DNA of 64,000 nucleotides from assembly GCF_022539505.1 (NCBI RefSeq), contig NC_061510.1, positions 278,462,330 through 278,526,329 of the forward strand. The letters run 5' to 3'. The notes beneath the pieces were generated by a model that worked only from the letters and a program-made list of their open reading frames with translations, ran no database searches and was not told where the DNA came from. Every line of letters starts with the position of its first letter. Positions within the stretch are counted from its first letter, which is position 1. Shown here piece by piece: positions 20,841 to 33,123 of the stretch. This DNA is from Lolium rigidum. Lineage: Eukaryota > Streptophyta > Magnoliopsida > Poales > Poaceae. The position numbers and the translations under genes are program-made.

Positions 20841-23731
20841 GATGCTTGGCCGTTGAAATCGCTTAACGTGACGTTGGTCTTGATCAGATCGTCATTGGAG
20901 TGTCCCAAACGTCGTAGCATGGAATACGGCATTATGTTGACTGCCGCTCCCGTGTCAGCCAACATCTTGCTGACAGGCTGCCCATCGATATAACCTTTTA
21001 GGTATAGAGCTTTCAAATGCTTGTAGCTCCTTTCTCGTGGCTTCTCAAAGATCACTGGCCGTGGACCGCAGTCGAATTGAGCCACCGATACTTCCTCGTC
21101 TTTTGGAGCACAAAACTCTGACGGGAGTATAAACACCATGTTTGTATCAGCCGATGCCTCTGCATCGGCTTTTGTCTGTTTAGGGCGCCACACTTTCTTT
21201 AGCGGGCGCGCCTCTGTCTCCAGCGTTTGCTGAATTTTCACGGCCAGATCGGGCCGTGCCTTCCTCAACGTGTATAGGTACTGAGCCTCGGCTTCCTCCA
21301 GGTTTCGTAGCCGTTGCACCCTACGCTTCTGAGAATGGCTGAGTCCATCAGGGCACCACCTTGGCCGGTGGTACCTATCTTCTTCTTCATCTGACTCCTC
21401 AAAGTCTTCATCTTGAGATGACTCAGCTCGTTTGTCCTGAGGTGGGAGAGGCCCTAGACGCTTGAACAATGAAACTTCATTTGTTCCCTTCCTCTGCTGT
21501 CTACATTCTGGGCAGTTCTCGATTGTAGGCAATCGGCTCATTCCTGAGTCCCAGCAGTGTTTAAAGAAAGGACAGTTCCAATGCTTATCCAAGTCTTCTT
21601 GCTCTCTTGATTTCCCTCTAGCGTGACGCTCGTACCCTTCATTGTCTCTATCGTATCGACGATACCTCCTGTCATCTGCATCAGACCGACGATATCTTTT
21701 GTCATCCACGTCGTAGTGCCGACGTCGGTCATACTGCTGCTCATATTTGTTAAGGAGATGCGCGGAGAGTGGTCGTTGATACCGCACACTTCTCACTTCT
21801 TCTTCTGTCAGGTACCGTCTGTTATCATTTTGGGGCCGGTCGCGTGGATCGGCCTCCTCTTTCTCCTTGTCACGGGAGTGACTGATTTCTTCTTTATCTT
21901 TGCCATGGCGGGTCCCAAGCCCTGCCATGTTGACACCAAAAGAGAAACCTGGCTCGCGTCTTAGGGAGTGACTGAGATCCACCATGTTGACGCCAGGAAA
22001 CGGATGTGTGTCTACTTTCATAGCAAATTGTCCGAAGATTAATCGGCCTGACTCTATCGCTATTTGAATCTGTGCGCGCAACACTTTGCAATCGTTGGTG
22101 GCGTGGGTGAACGTGTGATGCCATTTGCAGTATGGCCTACCGTTCATCTCTTGCGACGTAGGAATCTTGTGGCCTTCGGGTAACTTCAGCTGTTTCTCCT
22201 TCAGCAGCAAATCAAAAATTTGCTCAGTTTTGCTTAAATCGAAGTCAAACCCTTTTGGAGGCCCTGGTTGTTTCACCCATTTGCAGGACACGGAAACTGC
22301 CGTCCGAGTCCATTCAGCCACAGCGACTTCCTGATCTTCCGCAGGGCCTTCATCCTCCTCAGCATCGACTAGGCCTATCGTGCGCTTGAACTTATCTTGG
22401 TACAACTCTGGGTGGCGCTGTTCATACGACGTTAGTCTCTGGACCATGTGCGCCAACGAATGGTACTCCACTTGGAACGTCAGATCCTTGAGTGGCGCTG
22501 CGAGGCCTGCCACGGCCAGCTCGACTGCTTCTTTCTCAGATAAATGAACCGAATAACGTCGGTTCTTGACAGTTCTGAAACGTTGAATGTATTCAGACAC
22601 CGTCTCTCCTCGCCTTTGCCGGACCTGCGTCAGATCGGCAATGCCCGCTTCGGTAGCTTCTGAATAATATTGTATGTGAAACTGCTCCTCCAGCTGCTTC
22701 CATGTCCGAACTGAATTTGGGGGTAGCGAGGTGTACCATCCAAAGGCTGGACCCGTGAGAGATTGGGAAAAGAACCTCACACGTAGCGGTTCTGATGCTG
22801 AAACCATGCCCAACTGTGCCAAGTATCGGCTCACGTGCTCGATGGAGCTAGATCCTTCCGATCCACTGAATTTTGTGAAGTCAGGGAGCCGATACTTAGG
22901 TGGCAGCGGGATTAGGTCATACTCATTGGGGTACAGCTTGGAATAGCCGATGGTTCTCTTCTTTGGCAGGATACCGAACTGGTCTCTCAAGATTGCGCTG
23001 ATCTGATCCACAGTAGGGGCTGTAGGGGTTGAGCTTTCATGACTCGTTGCGGTGGCATATTTAGTTAGCCACGCTTGCTTCTCAGCATCTGTTCCAGAAC
23101 TCCCCGCTGCTCCAGCAATCCCTCATGTCGTAACAATAGCTCCTACTCCGGCAATTCCTCCTGCCGAAGTTTGGATCGCGCGCGTCCAGTTGTTGCAGTC
23201 CGGCACGTATGTGCACACGTATACATGTGGGATCTCCTTGGGCGGTTCATACAAGAATTGGTAGTCGCCAGGATCACCCCCAACCTTGTAGACAACGTAT
23301 GCCGGTGAACCTTGTTGCTGTGGAGCTGCCATCGCGAATGGCAGTGGTGGCCCGGTGTGGAATGATATCTCTCCCTGATGAGTCCCTAAAGCGGGTCCTG
23401 ACGGAGAATACTGATGTTTCATGATTTCTTGCACCACATGAAGCGCAACTCGCTCAAGCGTATTCACCAGGCTCTCAGAATGCCGATGTAGAGAATGAGC
23501 CACAGCATAGTTAATTTCTTGGCGCAGGGCTCTGGTACGTTCCTCCGAAGGGAGAGACAGATCTAAACCCTCAAACGCGCCTTCGGGTGTAAATCCTTTA
23601 AACCTGATGCCGTGCGAACGGGTCTTCTCAAAAGAGCCGATGAGATCGGCTTCAAAGATGGCCTTGAGCTCATCGTATTTCTTCTTATGCTCTGCAGGTA
23701 GATCCTCGTACTTGATCAGTTCGTCCGACAT
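20822..23731 (-). pseudogene. gag: Element B Gag and N-terminal protease
   Basis: One 970-codon frame from ATG 23731 (MSDELIKYEDLPAEHKKKYD) broken by a TGA at 23123-23125; a CGA-to-TGA change would explain it. The N-terminal part is helical. The gag core follows (LPDFTKFSGSEGSSSIEHVS, LTGPAFGWYTSLPP, QLEEQFHIQYYSEA, RQRRGETVSEYIQRFR). A Cys/His motif YCKWHHTFTHATNDC looks like the atypical zinc finger of Tat Gags. A charged Arg/Asp/Tyr-rich region with YDRRRHYDVDD-type repeats and a Cys cluster (NCPFFKHCW, ENCPECRQQ) come next. The frame ends in the protease start (LADTGAAVNIMPYSML), where a frameshift stops it at 20822. Confidence 0.9.
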
Positions 23732-23768
23732 CTTGGCTGCCGACGTTGACGGGGTTGTTGTAGAAAGT

Positions 23769-23786
23769 GTCCCACCGGGCGTGCCA
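23769..23786 (-). other. Primer binding site of element B
   Basis: On the minus strand TGGCACGCCCGGTGGGAC lies five bases inside the 5' LTR end, the place and TGGC start expected of a tRNA-primed site. I do not assign the tRNA species with confidence. Confidence 0.6.
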
Positions 23787-23791
23787 CAATG

Positions 23792-24946
23792 TGTTGCCTG
23801 CCAAAACTCACCGGCGAGCAGTGGTTAAGCAACACGAAGAGCCGGGAGGCTCCCACGACCGCTTAGTGGGCCCTGGCGCCTCGCGTCGTCCCGCAAAGTC
23901 CTAGCACACGTCCAGGCGGTTGCAAGGGCGTGCCACCCGACCTAGACCTGGTCGAGAAGGTGTTGGATTGCTTCGACTAGTCTCCCGCATGGTAGACACG
24001 TAAACATTAAATACGAGCCCGATCGGCTCTCAGAGTTGCCCTGTGGATCGGCTCAAAGAGCCGATCGCCCCATGATTCGCGTTGGATTTACGATGACATG
24101 GGGATCCTGCTTGATCAAAACAAAGCTGAACCAATCTACGACAGTTTAGGGTTTTCACCGCATAACCGGAACATCCTACGCGTAGCTGGGCCTAACAGAT
24201 ACGAAAGATGATGGAAACTACTCCTAAAAGAGGCCTAAAAACCAACATTAAGTCAATTCCCGGAACATCCCTTGTAGGAACAGTAAAACAACACCTACGC
24301 ACTACCGGATCATCCAACCCCAGCATAAGGCCTAATCATGCAGATATTAAACTAATCCTTGAAGAACAAGGAGCATCTATAACAGATCGGATCTACTAAG
24401 TAACGAACAAGCAAGGTGCTGCCCTTACACCTGGATAGGTGCAAGGACAGCTAGATATCGAAGGACAGCATTGCTAAGCAAATATGTGTAAGAAAAGCAT
24501 CAATGCAAGCCCCATGTCGATAAATAGTGCTACTCGCCATCAACAATGCTTCAGCACGAGTAACACAAGGTAATCGAATAAACGTGTACTGCCTAGATCG
24601 CAAGATGCGATCTAGGCAGCATGATGCTTACCCGGAAGAAACCCTCGAAATAAGGGGTGGCGATGCGCCTGGTTTGTGTTTGTTGTGAACGTGATTGTCC
24701 TCGATTTCAATAACCCTAAGTACATATTTATAGTCCAAGGGACTTTCTAATCCGGAAGCACACCTAACCGTGTACGAGCCAAACTCTATCTTTAATTCTA
24801 AAAAACGACCTAATAATATACAGATACACGGGCAACTTAGCCCAAAGTCTCGTGCGAGGCCGCTTCAGATATTCTCCACGTGCATCTTCCTCAAGCCCAT
24901 CTTCATCACGGCCCAACTCCCATACAGTCAAATTCTGGCGATAACA
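23792..24946 (-). repeat. Element B 5' LTR
   Basis: 1155 bp; pairs with 14503-15666. Its outer end CGATAACA abuts the AAAGT duplication at 24947-24951. Confidence 0.92.
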
Positions 24947-24951
24947 AAAGT

Positions 24952-25782
24952 ACATGAAGGACTAGGAACCCGGCTGAATTTCAGCACCGCATATCACCCG
25001 CAGACTGATGGACAGACTGAAAGAGTCAATCAGATACTTGAGGACATGTTGATAGCATGTGTGCTTGAGTATGGATCCAAGTGGGAAGACTGTCTGCCTT
25101 ACGCAGAATTTTCGTACAACAACAGCTATCAAGCCAGTTTGCAAATGGCCCCCTTTGAAGCGTTGTACGGAAGGAAGTGCCGTACCCCTCTGAATTGGTC
25201 GGAAGTCGGAGAGAGCCAAGTGTTTGGACCAGATATTCTCCGAGAAGCTGAAGAGAAGGTGCACAAGATTCACGAGTACCTCAAGACAGCTCAATCAAGC
25301 AGAAGAGCTACGCTGACAAGAGACGCCGAGAGATGACCTTCGAGATCGGAGACTTTGTGTATCTCAAAGTATCCCCCCTTAAAGGAACGTAGAGATTCCA
25401 GCTTAGAGGAAAGCTTGCACCCCGATATGTTGGACCCTTCAAAGTCCTGAGTCGCCGAGGAGAAGTGTCTTATCAACTGGAATTAATGGAAGAAATGCCA
25501 GCGGTACACAATGTGTTTCACATCTCATTACTCCGGAAATGCTTGGAGGTGCCAGAGAAGACTGAGGTTTTCAAGAACATCGATCACCGAGCTGTGGATA
25601 TCAACTCAGACTTGACCTATCGCGAAGTACCTATTCGTATCTTAGAAGAGGCTTTCAGAACCACCCGCACCCGGAGTATCAAGTTTCTGAAGATCCAATG
25701 GAGTAACCATACCGAAGAAGAAGCCACTTGGGAGAGAGAAGACTTCATGAGGACTGAATACCCAGATCTCTTTAGTACCTAG
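24952..25782 (+). pseudogene. pol: Element A integrase C-terminal half and chromodomain
   Basis: This is the continuation of element A's integrase after element B. It contains the third catalytic residue, Glu, in HPQTDGQTERVNQ (about 25000-25030), and the rest of the core (EFSYNNSYQASLQMAPFEAL, WSEVGE). A frameshift near 25300 ends the frame; the next frame gives FEIGDFVYLKVSPLKG with a stop (TAG, about 25390), then APRYVGPFKVLSRRGEVSYQ. The last 60 residues (VPIRILEEAFRTT, FLKIQWSNHTEEEATWERE) form a chromodomain, which in chromoviruses steers integration to particular histone marks. The gene ends at TAG 25780-25782. Confidence 0.88.
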
Positions 25783-25811
25783 TTTTCTTTAAGATCTCGG
25801 GACTAGATCTT

Positions 25812-25829
25812 TTGTAAGGGGGAAGGGTT
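25812..25829 (+). other. Polypurine tract of element A
   Basis: TTGTAAGGGGGAAGGGTT directly precedes the 3' LTR at 25830. Confidence 0.85.
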
Positions 25830-28800
25830 TGTAACATCCCAAGTTTCAACATAATAAAGAGAAGGGAATTTCAAATACTCAAAATTCACAATTAACAAAA
25901 ACTTTTATTATGCATATAGTGCTACATATAGTGTCATGCTTTCTTGTGTGCTTGTACCATGATGAGTGTTGATGTGTCATTCTAATATGCTTAAACCCTA
26001 GTACATGATCTTAGAACCTCAAATAGATAGAAATAAAATAAATGGAAAAAGGCAAATATCACTCACATACACATTTGGTCAAATTTGCAAATCATCAACC
26101 AAGGCCACAATTACTTGTACCAATGATTGTGAAACACTAATATATCAATAAGAAACACATTTGCATCAAAGAAACACAAATCAAATCAAAGGAAAAATCA
26201 AATCCTTGTTACATATGATAATGGTCATTTTGCACTTTTATAAAATGTTGCCCACTTTGCACCCCTGGTTTGGAAGATTCTTAAACCAAAACCCCTCACT
26301 TCTTTCCACCTCATCCAAGTCCATGTCAAGATGAACTTTTTTGGTGTTGATCATTAGGGTTGACTCTGCTTAGGCTGACCAGTATAAAGATGCCAAGTGG
26401 CAACTATGAGACAAAGAGAAGATCACCTCAATTTTGAAATCTTGCAAACCAACACCAAATTGCACACCACCACCATCACTCTACTCCATTTAATATTCAA
26501 ATCAACTTCACCAAAAAGAATTTCAAAATTTGAACAAAATGTTCATGCAGCCATTTCATCGAGCACTTGGCAGTTAACATTTTGCAAAAGACATACATTC
26601 TTTTATCCATAAGTTTTTAGACTAAACCCCTTTCAAACTTTGTTGATCATTGCTCCTCTATGACCTCTGCATCAACACCAGTACTTGCCTTTTATGATTA
26701 AAGTGTGGAGAGAGCAAAACAATGCCATGCCGTGCACATGCCGGCCCTCGTGCCACCCAAACTCTCTGGTCCTCTCCTCTCTTCACCACCTTGTCCTGGA
26801 GAATCTCCTAGCAATGCTGATCATCACGATGCACAGCTGGAGCTCACGCGAGGCTTGCATTGGCCGAGCCAGAGCGTGCCCAGCACGCCCAGTACATGCC
26901 AGCTGCGTGGTGAGCGCACACTGGACGCGCCAGAGCTGCCACTCGACCCGTCGCCTCCGTCCTTCCCTGCATCCCTATCTCTGCATCGAGCATCGCCTCC
27001 ATCTCCTCTAGCTCCTAGACACGCTCAAGTGCACGCAGAGGCAACGTCGCCGTCGTCCTCGTCGGAGTTTTCCCGCCAGTACCGTGGCACTTATTGCAAA
27101 CGCCCGAGCGATCCTGTCACTCCTTTGCAGCGCTAGCTAGACGTTGAGCATCGCCATGATGCCGCCTACATCACGCCGTCCTCGCCTTGGCCTTTCTAGC
27201 ACCGGAGACGCCGCGCCATGCTCGACCCTCCTCAGCACCCGCAACACCCCTCCATTCTATAAATAGATCAGCCCCGCACCCCAACTCTTCACACTCACAG
27301 CTTCTCCTCCCTTCCCTGCTTCTCCTCGACCAAGTCCCACACTCAATCATCGCCTACACGGAGATCGCCGTCGTCGATTGGAGCTTCCCTGAGCGCTGCC
27401 ACCTGTACCAGTCGACTCGCCGTCCTCGCCAACGTCACCGCGCACCTCGCCGTCGACCGCCGGAGCCCCGGTATGCTCTCCGACCCCCCACCCTTGCCGC
27501 CAGAGCCACGGCCTCTCGTCGGAGACGACGATGCTCGTGCGCCGTCGATCTCCTTTCTAATCTAACGCCCCACGATCGCCATACCGTTTCGTGCGTTAAG
27601 CGCCACTGACGGGTGGAGCCCACCGTCAGACGGCTTGCTCGCGCCAGACGCGACGTGGGCTGGCCCAACTCTTTTTCGCCTGGCAGCCCAGCTTCGTTTC
27701 CCGCCTAAGCCCATTGATTTGAATTCGAATTATTCAATTAAACCAAATTCTCCTGTAGATGCTTTGCTAAAACTTAAATAGTTTCAAATTGGCTAAACCA
27801 AATTTTGTGAAATTTATATATTTGGAAAGCTTGGAAAAAGATCTAAACAACCCCACTGGTCTCACACTCAGATTCAGTGTAGAATTCAAATAGCAAAAAT
27901 AACAAGGCAGGGCCTTTTCAAACTTCAAACTTTATTTAAAATTTAACCATAATTGATTTTGAGTTGATTCCAACTCTCATAAATCACAATTGAGATACTA
28001 TAATTGTTTCTGCAAAAAGATAGCATAGTTGTTGGTATGATCATGGACTAGAGCAACATAATGGCTATGTGGCCATTTCTAGTCCATTTAACTCATCTAA
28101 ATAAGTTTATCTAAATAGTATGAGAGCTACTCTCTCATTTCAATCTTAATCCTAAGTAATTCAATAAGAGGTAATGACCTTAGTCTAATGAACCTCATAT
28201 TTTATTACTTAGTGATATTAAATCATTACCATGCTAGTATTAAAATGCATGAGGTATAGCACCTCATTTAAAATCATACTCTCAAATAATAGATATGAAG
28301 TGTTGACCTTGGTCAACATATATTCATACCTTATAATTATTTGAAGAGAAAGATTTAATCAGAGGAAATTATTTTCTCCAAAGAATTAAATAGCAAACCA
28401 AAGAAATAATTTTAATGAGTGGAAATTATTTTTCTTTAAAAGAAAACAAAGTCAAATCACCATGCTACGAATGATGTGATGCTAGAATAAGATTTTTTAA
28501 ACCTTTGGTGTGTTTTAGCCTAGCATGTAAGTTTTGTGTGGTGATTGTATACCTCGTATTCGTGTATAGATGCTAGTACCGAGGAGTACCAGGAGGAGGA
28601 AGTCTACTCTCAGGAGGAGGAAGAGAACTTTGATCACTACCCCACTCAAGGCAAGCTAATATTCTTGCAAGCCACCCTAATGCAAAGCTCCACAAGAGCA
28701 AGGCACCATTACATATTACTTTATGTTTAATGATCCTATCCTATGTTTTTACCTTGCAATTATTTTTGCTTTGTATTTCAAAGTTTACTTTTTGATTCAT

Positions 28801-30043
28801 GATTCACTTGGTCTAGAATAGCACAAGAGCATCAAATTCAGCCTAGAGCAAGCAAAGCTAGATAGCACCCCTCATGACTAGTTGCTATTGCTAAATAAAT
28901 AAAATTGACTACTCTAGATGGGAACATGTGAAATGAAATGTCTTTGAAAGATTTTGAAGGTGAATGTGACATGAATGACTTGGTGAATTTTGATGAAATT
29001 TTATGATTGGGTTCGGATGCGATACCCTTCCAATTATACAAGTACCCCCACAATACCTGATTATGGGTAGGGCTTAACTAGAAGCTTGTGTAGTTTAGTA
29101 TGGGTTCCCTCTAACAAGCATCATAGGGGTTATGCCGAGGCTGCCTCCGTTAAAAGTGAAATGATGTGAAAATGAGGTGAATGTACGACCCAAGCCCTGT
29201 GCAGTTCCCGGGTTGACGGTTTGTCTTCACCGGGAGGCCAAGCTCATGGGGAGAGGTGCCTATACTAGGGTATATAAGTGAAAGGTTATGGTTGATGATC
29301 CGCGTATTGAGTTACGATGATTCGGGGTTATCCTCGACGGATGTAATCAAAAGTTGTGGCACAAGAGTACAACCTCTACAGAGTGTTAAACCTATTCGAA
29401 TAGCCGTGTCCACGGTTACAGACGATTGGAAAGGCCATACTGTTCCGTTGTCAGAACTTTGTCTTAAAAAGGAATGTTGAATTGAAAGGTGAATTGACTG
29501 GAATCACAACTGAGTTGTGGGAATGACACTAATGTTCCCACTTGAGTTAGTCTAGCAAAATGAGGAGTCTTTACTAAATGTTTATGAACTAAACTTGGCT
29601 TTATGAAAATAAACCTAGAGCTTAGCACCCTTTATTAAAATTGATAAATAATTACATTAGTATTAGTTTGCGAGTACTTTAAAGTACTCATGGCTGTGTC
29701 CCTGGCTATTCAAATGCCAGACTATGAAGAGGAGCAGCAGTATCAGGATGACGGACAACAGGACGTCTACGATAACTAGGAGCATCTTCTAACGTCAAGT
29801 GTTGCCTGTGGAATAGATAGTTCACTACTACTACGCTTCCTCTACTTGTTATGTTTGTTGATCATGTAGATCAACTATTTGTGTAATATTGGATCATGTG
29901 ATCTATTGTTGTAAGACGATTATGTGTTGTAATAAATGATGACTCTATGCTACTTAACTATTATGTCTCGCAAAAACAATTATCCTGGGATTGCGAGGTA
30001 TGGCATAATAGGCATCTGGACTTAAAAAATCCGGGTGTTGACA
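25830..30043 (+). repeat. Element A 3' LTR
   Basis: 4214 bp with the same TG...CA ends as 5325-9525. It has about 68 bp that the 5' LTR lacks (near 26395-26460) and lacks the duplicated GTCGCCGGAG block. TATA box at 27256-27265. The acidic second exon-like frame at 29721-29779 is uninterrupted here. Confidence 0.92.
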
Positions 30044-30048
30044 TTCGT

Positions 30049-30237
30049 GCATGCCTCCCTCTCCTTCCTCGCGCGTCCATGGGATGTCTTCATGTCCAGC
30101 TCCATGTCCAACTGTTCTCCTCCTCCCGCGGCGGTGCACCGCCGCCGGCGATGGCTTTTGCGTGGAGGGGCTTTTGCGATGGCGATGCTGCGGGAGGATC
30201 AGGGGAGGAGGAGGAGGCGGGTGACAAGGTTCTAACT
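30049..30237 (-). other. GC-rich promoter-like segment X, right part
   Basis: Continues segment X from 5319 after removal of element A and one TTCGT. It is GC-rich with CGG/CCG-type triplets (GCGGCGGTGCACCGCCGCCGG is a near-perfect inverted repeat at about 30127-30148). It is cut at 30237 by the LTR of element C, with TAACT at 30233-30237 the likely left target-site copy. Confidence 0.5.
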
Positions 30238-30613
30238 TGTCAATGCCTACAGATTGTAGTCTTGGGTTTCGCGGAAGTAGAGGGCAAGTAGATCTCGAAG
30301 GTTTCAGCCGAAAAGGTGCTCGACTGCTAAAAAGTAGGGTTGATTTGACAATGAGATTGATCCTTTCTTTGTCCCTCGACTCCCCCTTATATAGGAGGCG
30401 GAGCCGAGGGTTTCGTATTACACAAGTTACAAAACGCCGGGAGACTCTTTGAGTTCGTCCCGTGAAGTTACAAGTCTCTTTATTCCTAATCTATCTCTAC
30501 TTACAATAGTCGATGCTTTAGTGGGCTTCCGGGCTTCATGAACTTCGGGTTCGTGGGCCTTCAGTAAACTCCGGGTACCTTCTTCGGCAGGCCCATCCGG
30601 GATGCCTATGTCA
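30238..30613 (-). repeat. Element C 3' LTR
   Basis: 376 bp. On the minus strand it starts TGACATAGGCATCCC and ends GCATTGACA. It contains AATAAA at 30479-30484 (minus), then a TATA box, in the order expected of a compact LTR. The partner LTR is outside the window, so the boundary is inferred from TG/CA ends and the adjoining polypurine tract. Confidence 0.75.
30386..30394 (-). promoter_or_regulatory. TATA box in element C LTR
   Basis: TATATAAGG on the minus strand, within CTCCTATATAAGGGGGAG, which is also a near-palindrome. Confidence 0.65.
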
Positions 30614-30634
30614 GTAGCCCCCGAGATTTTGCTT
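30614..30634 (-). other. Polypurine tract of element C
   Basis: On the minus strand AAAATCTCGGGGGCTAC directly precedes the LTR start TGACATAGG. Confidence 0.75.
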
Positions 30635-31249
30635 GAATAGTAGAGTCGAGTAAAATCTGCATCGTACAATTCATCCATAAACTCTTTGAGTTATACAAAC
30701 AATTTATTCGAGACATATATATTGTACATGGATAATGGTAGACGGGGCTGGTTCATCTGACGGATCAGGTACCAGTTAACTGCTCTCGTGGCAAACCCGC
30801 AAAAACCTACTTCAAGGTCAAGTCCCTGGACATGACCTCGGAATACTGGCGTAATTCGACATGTGCCGCTTTAGGACTTAATCATGAATCGAATCCCAGT
30901 CATATTTATAAAATCCACAGCGCGTTCGCTAGGAATATTTCTTCGCATCTGTTGATACGGAAAAAAGTAGTAGAGCGCATTCGGGTGCGATACTACGCCA
31001 CACAGGACAGCACCCAGGGTCTTACCTTCGTAAAGCTTTACGGCATCTAGAGGTTTTACCGTGGTAGACACGCTCTAGGAATATATTGTTGAGTACCTTT
31101 ATTGGCTGTTGGAATAGCCAATTTTGTCGAGTCATATAATGATAATATCTTGATTCTCCCGATGGGAGTACACGACGAGTTATATGTAACTCGAAAATAC
31201 ACGACGACAATCTTTATCCTTGTATTTTGTCTGCTAATCTCTTCCTCTG
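30635..31249. other. Element C 3' non-coding region, proximal part
   Basis: No protein-coding frame is recognised on either strand. It contains a diverged copy of the CTCCCGATGGGAG hairpin (31158-31170) that recurs further on. Short open frames here look like chance. Confidence 0.5.
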
Positions 31250-31321
31250 CATATTCTATCGGGTGCGCGACCAGCGCTCCCGATGGGAGTAGCCCCCGAG
31301 GCTACAATCGAGTATTTATAC
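31250..31321 (-). repeat. Element C tandem repeat unit 1, cut by element D
   Basis: TATCGGGTGCGCGACCAGCG, a CTCCCGATGGGAG hairpin, AGTAGCCCCCGAGGCT and a CGAGTATTTATAC tail. The same unit recurs at about 40058-40125. With element D removed the spacing is about 139 bp. The unit continues at 39987 (TTGGCTGTAGGCTCAACTT). Confidence 0.75.
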
Positions 31322-33109
31322 TGAAGGAGATATGCCCTAGAGGCAATAATAAAGTGGTTATTATTTATATCTTTATGTTTATGATAAATGTTTATATATC
31401 ATGCTATAATTGTATTAACCGAAACATTAGTACATGTGTGATATGTAGACAAACAAGAAGTCCCTAGTATGCCTCTTAAACTAGCTTGTTGATTAATGGA
31501 TGATTAGTTTCATAATCATGAACATTGGATGTTATTAATAACAAGGTTATGTCATTGTATGAATGATGTAATGGACACACCCAATTAAGCGTAGCATAAG
31601 ATCTCGTCATTAAGTTATTTGCTATAAGCTTTCGATACATAGTTACCTAGTCCTTATGACCATGAGATCATGTAAATCACTTATACCGGAAAGGTACTTT
31701 GATTACACCAAACACCACCGCGTAAATGGGTGGCTATAAAGGTGGGATTAAGTATCCGGAAAGTATGAGTTGAGGCATATGGATCAACGATGGGATTTGT
31801 CCATCCCGATGACGGATAGATATACTCGGGCCCTCTCGGTGGAATGTCGTCTAATGTCTTGCAAGCATATGAATGACTTCATAAGAGACCACATACCATG
31901 GTACGAGTAAAGAGTACTTGTCGAGAGACGAGGTTGAACAAGGTATAGAGTGATACCGAAGATCAAACCTCGGACAAGTAAAATATCGCGAGACAAAGGG
32001 AATTGGTATTATATGTGAATGGTTCATTCGATCACTAAAGTCATCGTTGAATATGTGGGAGCCATTATGGATCTCCCGGATCCCGCTATTGGTTATTGGT
32101 CGGAGTGAGTACTCAACCATGTCCGCATAGTTCACGAACCGTAGGGTGACACACTTAAAGTTGGATGTTGAAATGGTAGTACTTGAATATGGAATGGAGT
32201 TCGAATATTTGTTCGGAGTCCCGGATGAGATCCCGGACATCACGAGGAGTTCCGGAATGGTCCGGAGAATAAGATTCATATATAGGATGTCATTTTATGT
32301 GAATTAAAATGTCGCGGAAGGTTCAATGGAAGGTTCTAGAAGGTTCTAGAAAAGTCCGGAAGAAACCACCAATGAAGGTGGAGTCCACATGGGACTCCAC
32401 CTCCATGGCCGGCCAACCCTAGTGGGGGAGGAGTCCCAAGTGGACTCCCCCTTAGGGGGCCGGCCACCCCCCCATATGGGAGGTGGAACTCCCACCTTTG
32501 GTGGGAGTCCTAGCTTGGCTAGGTTTCCCCCTCTTATGGAAGGTTTTTGGTTCGGGTCTTATTCGAAGACTTGGACACCAACACTTGGGGATCCACCTAT
32601 ATAATGAGGGGCCAAGGGAGGGGGCCGGCCACCCCAAGACCACAAGCTGGCCGCCCCCTTGAAGTGGCCGGCCACCCCCTCCCAAACCCTAGCCGCCCCC
32701 CTCTCCTCCATATCTCCCGCGTAGCTTAGCGAAGCTCCGCCGGACTTCTCCACCACCACCGACACCACGCCGTCGTGCTGTCGGATTCAAGAGGAGCTAC
32801 TACTTCCGCTGCCCGCTGGAACGGGAGGTGGACGTCGTATTCATCAACAACCGAACGTGTGACCGAGTACGGAGGTGCTGCCCGTTCGTGGCGCCGGAAC
32901 CGATCGTGATCAAGATCTTCTACGCGCTTTTGCAAGCGGCAAGTGATCGTCTACCGCAGCAACAAGAGCCTCCTCTTGTAGGCTTTGGAATCTCTTCAAG
33001 GGTGAGACTCGATACCCCCTCGTTGCTACCGTCTTCTAGATTGCATCTTGGCTTGGATTGCGTGTTCGCGGTAGGAAATTTTTTGTTTTCTATGCAACGT
33101 TATCCTACA
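31322..33109 (+). repeat. Element D 5' LTR
   Basis: 1788 bp. It carries about 140 bp at 32373-32520 (GGTGGAGTCCACATGGGACTCC..., TGGCCGGCCA, palindromic blocks) that is missing from the 3' LTR. Confidence 0.93.
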
Positions 33110-33110
33110 G

Positions 33111-33123
33111 TGGTATCAGAGCC
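33111..33123 (+). other. Primer binding site of element D (tRNA-iMet)
   Basis: TGGTATCAGAGCC starts two bases after the LTR end. Confidence 0.92.

Larger units (their letters stand above)
14503..24946 (-). mobile_element. Element B: Tat-lineage Ty3-Gypsy retrotransposon nested in element A
   Basis: Bounded by AAAGT at 14498-14502 and 24947-24951. LTRs of 1155-1164 bp run TGTTGCCTGCC to CGATAACA. Reading right to left: 5' LTR, primer site, gag-protease, RT, RNase H, archaeal-type RNase H, integrase, then an antisense ORF and the 3' LTR. The second RNase H domain and an antisense ORF between pol and the 3' LTR are hallmarks of the Tat clade. The two LTRs differ by eye at about eight substitutions and a handful of small indels, so it is a young insertion, in line with its position inside A. 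Confidence 0.92.
5325..30043 (+). mobile_element. Element A: Tekay/Del-type chromovirus (Ty3-Gypsy), interrupted by element B
   Basis: A full-length LTR retrotransposon bounded by TTCGT at 5320-5324 and 30044-30048. LTRs of about 4.2 kb start TGTAACATCCC and end GTGTTGACA. In order: primer site, extra ORF, gag, protease, RT, RNase H, integrase and a C-terminal chromodomain, then a polypurine tract. Very long LTRs, a tRNA-iMet primer site and a chromodomain are hallmarks of the Tekay (Del) clade. Element B (14503-24946) sits inside the integrase core. The sense genes carry several frameshifts and stops, so this copy is not autonomous. Confidence 0.9.
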
